Shown piece after piece: positions 60,121-64,000 of a stretch of 64,000 nt of DNA. The notes under the pieces are model-generated. The model made no database searches. It saw only the letters and a program-made list of their open reading frames with translations, and was not told the origin of the DNA. Source of the stretch: M3007 sp046329435. Its GTDB lineage: Bacteria > Bacteroidota > Bacteroidia > Chitinophagales > Saprospiraceae. A program made the translations under genes and the position numbers. Position 1 is the stretch's first letter; the number at the start of each line of letters is the position of its first letter. The DNA lies in NCBI GenBank assembly GCA_046329435.1, contig JAXLUR010000001.1, forward strand, positions 62,001 to 126,000. Direction: 5' to 3'.

Positions 60121-63100
60121 ATGAACAAACTTACCCACTGTTTGCCGTCAACCAGGGCGTTTTTTACAGTCGCCCTGCTGTTGTTCGGGCTGACGGCCTT
60201 TGCTCAGGTAACCACCTCGACCATTTCCGGAACGGTTACCGACACCAAAGGCGAAGCCTTGATCGGTGCGACCGTCGTCGCCACGCACGTCCCCTCCGGA
60301 ACGCGTTACGGCACGGCGACCAACGCCATCGGTCGCTATGTGCTCCCGGCAGTTCGTGTCGGCGGTCCGTTTACCATCACGGTAACGTACACCGGTTTCG
60401 AACCCATGTCGCGCGAGAATGTGTACACCAACCTGGGTGTGTCTTCCAACGTTGATTTCCAGCTCCAGGAGTCGGGCGTTTCGATGGAAGAGGTCGTAAT
60501 TTCCGCCACGCGCAACGACATCTTCTCCAGCCAGCGCACGGGCGCTGCCCAGACGTTCAGCAATGCCCAGGTGGCCTCGCTGCCGGTGATCGGCAGCCGT
60601 TCGATCAACGGGATCACCAAGTACAGCCCGAACGGCACCGGCACCGGCTCGTTCGGCGCTCAGGACAGCCGCCTGAACAACTTTACCATCGACGGTTCGG
60701 TGTTCAACAACGGTTTCGGTCTGGGCTCTGAAACCCAGGCAGGCGGCCGTACCGGCTCCACGGCCATTTCGCTCGATGCCATCGAGGAACTCCAGCTCAA
60801 CGTGGCCCCTTTCGATGTGCGTCAGTCGGGCTTCGTCGGCTCGGGTATCAACGCCGTTACGCGCGCAGGTACCAACAATTACAGCGGTTCGGCCTATTAC
60901 AACTGGCGCAACAACTCCTCCACTTTTAACGGCGACAAAGCAGCCGGCAATCCCGTTCAAATCGGCAAATTTGACGAATATGTCGTCGGCGCCCGCCTCG
61001 GCGGCGCTATCGTAAAAGACAAGTTGTTCTACTTTGTGAACGGTGAAATCGTACGTCGTACCGAGCCTGCTACCACCTTTGTCGCCGACGGCTCCTCGCT
61101 GCCCGGCACGGTTACCCGGGTGAAAAAAAGCGATCTGGACGAACTGCGCCGCTTCCTGAAGAACGAATTCGGCTACGAAACTGGCGAGTACGAAGGTTAC
61201 AACAACGAAACGACCAGCGACAAATTCCTCGTGCGTCTCGACTACAACCTCAACGACCGCAACAAATTCACCCTTCGCTATACGCACCACAACTCGCTGG
61301 CCGATCAGCTGATCAGCAACTCCAGCTCCGCCGGTGAAGGCCCGCGCCGCACGACAACTGCGGCCATGTCGTACCAAAACTCCGGCTACTATATCGGCGA
61401 CAACACCCGCTCGGTTGTGGCAGAGTGGAACGGCACCTTCTCCGACAAAGTGTCCAACAACCTGATCGTGGGGTATGATTATCAGGACGAAGACCGCAAA
61501 TACAAAGGCGCGCTCTTCCCGACGATCGACATCCAACAGGGCGGCAGCACCTACATTACGGCCGGTTTCGATCCGTTTACGCCCGCCAACAAACTCGACT
61601 ACGGCACTTTCCACGTGACCGACAACGTGTCGTTGTACCTGAAAAAACACACGATTACGCTTGGTGTCAACTACGAAAAATACAAGTCGAACAACTCTTT
61701 CTTCCCGGCTTCCAATGGCGTGTATGTGTTCAACTCGCTGCAGGATTTCTACAATGCCGCTACGTATGACGGCGATACTTCGCCGGTGAAAGTCAAATTG
61801 TTCCAATACCGCTATTCCGCACTCCCTGGTGGCGCTGATCCGCTTCAGGTGCTGAAAGTGAGCAAATACGACTTCTATGCACAGGATGAATGGCAGGTAT
61901 CGAACGGTTTCCGCCTGCTCTTCGGCGTACGCGCCAGCCTGATCGACATGGGCCAAACGGAAGCCCTGCGCAACAACGCACTGGCTGATTCCGTGTTCCT
62001 CAGCCTCGAAGGCCAACGCAATTACAAAATTCTGACCGACCAGCTGCCTGGTACCAACATCATCTGGGAACCGCGCCTCGGTTTCAACTGGGATGTAAAC
62101 GGCAAAAAATCGACGCAGATCCGCGGTGGTACCGGTATTTTCACCGGCCGCCCGCCCTACGTATGGCTGTCCAACCAGATCGGCAACAACGGCGTACTCA
62201 CCGGGTTCATTGAAGGCCGCAACACGACGGCTTACAAATTCAGCCCCGATGCCAGCATCTTCACACCGGCTACGCCCACTTTGCCTTCCACCTTCGATAT
62301 CGCAGTTACCGACAAAGACTACCGCTTCCCGCAGGTCTGGAAAAGCAACCTTGCTATCGACCAAAAACTGCCCTTTGGTTTTGTTTTAACGGGTGAAGTC
62401 CTGTACAACAAAAACATCAATGCCGTGCTGTACTACGACGCGAACCTCGAACCCGCTAACCGCAATTTCACCGGCCCCGACACGCGTCCGCGTTTCCCGG
62501 GCTCGGGTCTGACGGGCAGCAACCAGGCCAAGGCCATCCGTGCTGTCGACAACGTTTCCCGCGCAGCCGTAATGACCAGCACCAACGAAGGCTACTTCTG
62601 GTCGGGTACAGTCAAACTCGAATACCCGGTGAAGCGTGGCCTGTACGGTATGTTTGCCTATACGCGCAGCGAAGCAAAAGACCTGATGAGCGCAGGCTCG
62701 ATCGCTTCCGGCTCGTACACCAGCGTACGTACGCTTAACGGCAACAACCTGCTTGAGCTCGCCTACGCAGACCAGGATATGCCCGATCGTATGGTCGGCG
62801 TACTGGGCTATCGCCTCGAGTATGGCGGCAAATACAACGGCGCCACCCAGTTTTCGCTGGGCTATGTCGGCGAACGCCGCGGTTTGAACCCCTCGGCCGG
62901 TATTATCACCTCCCGCTACTCTTACTCGTACGCCGGCGATATGAACGGCGACGGTATCTCGAACAACGACCTGCTCTATGTGCCGAACTCGGCCAGCGAC
63001 CTGACGTTCGATCTGCTCGAAATCAAGAACTCGCAGGGTACGGTGATTGCTTCCTTTACGCCCGAACAACAACGCGATGCTTACGAGGCCTTCATTCAAC

Positions 63101-63480
63101 AGGATGAATACCTGAACAGCAACCGCGGCAAATACCTCGAACGCAACGGCGCACTCTTCCCCATGCTCCACCGCCTCGACCTGTCCGTCATGCAGGAATT
63201 CGGCGTGAAAGTGGGTGAAAAACACAACACGATCCAGTTCCGCGTGGATATCATCAACTTCGGCAACCTGATCAACAACGATTGGGGCGTGGGCAACGTG
63301 CTTGTCACCGACCGCCCGCTTTCGTTCAGCAAAGTATCGGCCGATGGCTTGCCTTCTTACAAAATGGCAACAACGACCATCAACGGCCAGCCCTCGCTGA
63401 TCAAGAGCACCTACGTCAAAGGCGCTTCCGCTTTCGATGTCTGGAACGCTCAGTTCAGCATCCGCTACACCTTCAACTAA
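60121..63480 (+). CDS. Oar-like TonB-dependent receptor
   Basis: 1,119 residues. Signal peptide (FFTVALLLFGLTAFAQ), a carboxypeptidase-regulatory-like domain (about 30-115; SGTVTDTKGEALIGATVVAT), a plug domain beginning MEEVVISATRNDIFSSQRTG and containing NFTIDGSVFNNGFG, and a long beta-barrel ending in VWNAQFSIRYTFN with a terminal aromatic-type strand. This is the Oar branch of TonB receptors rather than the SusC branch; no SusD gene is adjacent. In Myxococcus, Oar takes part in protease export, but substrates of Bacteroidota relatives are largely unknown. It is followed by a strong terminator and then an S46 peptidase gene. Confidence 0.94.
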   Translation: MNKLTHCLPSTRAFFTVALLLFGLTAFAQVTTSTISGTVTDTKGEALIGATVVATHVPSGTRYGTATNAIGRYVLPAVRVGGPFTITVTYTGFEPMSRENVYTNLGVSSNVDFQLQESGVSMEEVVISATRNDIFSSQRTGAAQTFSNAQVASLPVIGSRSINGITKYSPNGTGTGSFGAQDSRLNNFTIDGSVFNNGFGLGSETQAGGRTGSTAISLDAIEELQLNVAPFDVRQSGFVGSGINAVTRAGTNNYSGSAYYNWRNNSSTFNGDKAAGNPVQIGKFDEYVVGARLGGAIVKDKLFYFVNGEIVRRTEPATTFVADGSSLPGTVTRVKKSDLDELRRFLKNEFGYETGEYEGYNNETTSDKFLVRLDYNLNDRNKFTLRYTHHNSLADQLISNSSSAGEGPRRTTTAAMSYQNSGYYIGDNTRSVVAEWNGTFSDKVSNNLIVGYDYQDEDRKYKGALFPTIDIQQGGSTYITAGFDPFTPANKLDYGTFHVTDNVSLYLKKHTITLGVNYEKYKSNNSFFPASNGVYVFNSLQDFYNAATYDGDTSPVKVKLFQYRYSALPGGADPLQVLKVSKYDFYAQDEWQVSNGFRLLFGVRASLIDMGQTEALRNNALADSVFLSLEGQRNYKILTDQLPGTNIIWEPRLGFNWDVNGKKSTQIRGGTGIFTGRPPYVWLSNQIGNNGVLTGFIEGRNTTAYKFSPDASIFTPATPTLPSTFDIAVTDKDYRFPQVWKSNLAIDQKLPFGFVLTGEVLYNKNINAVLYYDANLEPANRNFTGPDTRPRFPGSGLTGSNQAKAIRAVDNVSRAAVMTSTNEGYFWSGTVKLEYPVKRGLYGMFAYTRSEAKDLMSAGSIASGSYTSVRTLNGNNLLELAYADQDMPDRMVGVLGYRLEYGGKYNGATQFSLGYVGERRGLNPSAGIITSRYSYSYAGDMNGDGISNNDLLYVPNSASDLTFDLLEIKNSQGTVIASFTPEQQRDAYEAFIQQDEYLNSNRGKYLERNGALFPMLHRLDLSVMQEFGVKVGEKHNTIQFRVDIINFGNLINNDWGVGNVLVTDRPLSFSKVSADGLPSYKMATTTINGQPSLIKSTYVKGASAFDVWNAQFSIRYTFN

Positions 63481-63501
63481 TCGTCCGAAGGCAAATTTCT
63501 G

Positions 63502-63537
63502 GAAGCCGCCCCGGGTCGCCGGGGCGGCTTCTTTTTT
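63502..63537 (+). terminator. Terminator after the Oar-like receptor gene
   Basis: GAAGCCGCCCCGG (63502-63514) pairs perfectly with CCGGGGCGGCTTC (63519-63531) around GTCG, then six T's. Confidence 0.93.
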
Positions 63538-63609
63538 GTCGCCCGCCCTCATTTTGACGACAGTGGCCGAAATACGGAAGGGAAATAAGGGGCTAGCCTT
63601 TCCTGTGTT

Positions 63610-63617
63610 TATTTTCG
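63610..63617 (+). promoter_or_regulatory. Possible S46 peptidase promoter box, TAnnTTCG variant
   Basis: TATTTTCG lies 22 bases before the ATG at 63639, in an independent unit after the terminator. It differs from the usual box at one base. Confidence 0.3.
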
Positions 63618-63638
63618 CGGCGCACAACCGCTCTACTT

Positions 63639-64000
63639 ATGCAAAAATTGCTTCTCCCCCTGTTATTCCTTTTGCCCGCCGCCGCCTATGGGCAGGGCAT
63701 GTGGCTGCCTTCCATGCTGGAAAAAAACAATGAAAAAGACATGAAGGCGCTCGGTCTTCGGCTCGATGCCGACGACATTTATTCGCCCGTCCAGCCAAGT
63801 ATCAAGGATGCAGTCTGCTGGTTCGACGGAGGTTGCACGGGCGAAATCATCTCGCCCAAAGGCCTCATCCTGACCAACCACCACTGCGGCTTCGACGCCA
63901 TTCAGAGCCACTCCACACTCGAACACAATTATGTAGATAACGGTTTTTGGGCCAAAAACAACGCCGAAGAACTGCCCTGCCCGGGTATGTGGATCATGTT
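63639..64000 (+). CDS. S46-family dipeptidyl-peptidase (DPP7/DPP11-like), 3' partial
   Basis: The first 120 codons only; the gene runs off the right edge. Signal peptide MQKLLLPLLFLLPAAAYGQG, then the mature start MWLPSMLE. The family's catalytic-His block is present: GGCTGEIISPKGLILTNHHC, followed by GFDAIQSHST. S46 enzymes are serine dipeptidyl-peptidases of the periplasm or outer membrane that release dipeptides for growth on protein. The catalytic Ser and the residues that tell DPP7 from DPP11 are outside the window. Confidence 0.93.
   Translation, partial: MQKLLLPLLFLLPAAAYGQGMWLPSMLEKNNEKDMKALGLRLDADDIYSPVQPSIKDAVCWFDGGCTGEIISPKGLILTNHHCGFDAIQSHSTLEHNYVDNGFWAKNNAEELPCPGMWIM

Noticed and set aside
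60148..62364. 738-residue minus-strand open frame
   Set aside because: Antisense to the Oar-like receptor, whose plug and barrel are clear.

Overview
The window looks like chromosomal DNA of a Bacteroidota bacterium, most likely of the Saprospiria (Saprospiraceae or relatives). The reasons are type IX secretion (T9SS) C-terminal sorting domains of both type A and type B, a PorP/SprF-like protein next to an OmpA/SPOR protein, giant HYR and SprB-type repeat proteins with Bacteroidota-style cohesin and dockerin modules, an Oar-type TonB receptor, an S46 peptidase, signal peptides ending in AQ, few visible Shine-Dalgarno sites, and several promoters of the form TTG/TTTG-N(18-21)-TAnnTTTG. The DNA is fairly GC-rich for the phylum. 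The family placement is inference. I saw no rRNA, tRNA, CRISPR array, transposase or phage gene.

Layout. (1) 1-23.5 kb is a surface-protein locus. A giant repeat protein runs off the left edge on the minus strand (1-6074). Divergent from it is a HYR/cohesin/dockerin protein of about 2,800 residues with a type A T9SS tail (6702-15152). Then come a 1,574-residue cohesin/HYR protein with a type B tail, a PorP/SprF-like protein and a PD40-OmpA-SPOR protein. The last three resemble an SprB-type adhesin with its dedicated export partners. (2) 23.7-30.7 kb holds a ferredoxin, a TIR-like/TPR/SDR fusion protein downstream of a thioredoxin-like protein, a GH29 fucosidase, a small PspC-like protein and a Tat-exported sugar isomerase-like protein. 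(3) 30.8-34.1 kb is a glycogen operon, glgA-glgC plus a sugar mutarotase. (4) 34.1-37.1 kb contains a transcription regulator with a degenerate receiver domain and three small genes I could not assign. (5) 37.4-47.9 kb holds fabI with a porin, a metallopeptidase, an operon of amino-acid permease, sirtuin and histidine kinase, and a lipoprotein/methyltransferase pair. (6) 48.0-51.1 kb has an ECF sigma factor translationally coupled to a protein with one inner-membrane helix and a C-terminal beta-barrel, then a His/Gly-rich lipoprotein and a cytochrome-like lipoprotein. (7) 51.1-64 kb holds smc, fdhD, a polysaccharide flippase, a secreted propeller-like protein, a lamin-tail T9SS protein, an Oar-like TonB receptor and the first 120 codons of an S46 dipeptidyl-peptidase.

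How the genes fit together. The first 23 kb and the 58-64 kb segment are about export and uptake at the cell surface. The middle is mostly carbohydrate storage, housekeeping and signalling. The parts most worth following up are the TIR-TPR-SDR fusion, the sigma factor with its beta-barrel partner, the regulator plus small-gene cassette at 34-37 kb, and the concentration of cohesin-like modules in adjacent secreted proteins. Many long open frames lie opposite the large genes. I treat these as shadows created by GC-rich codon usage.
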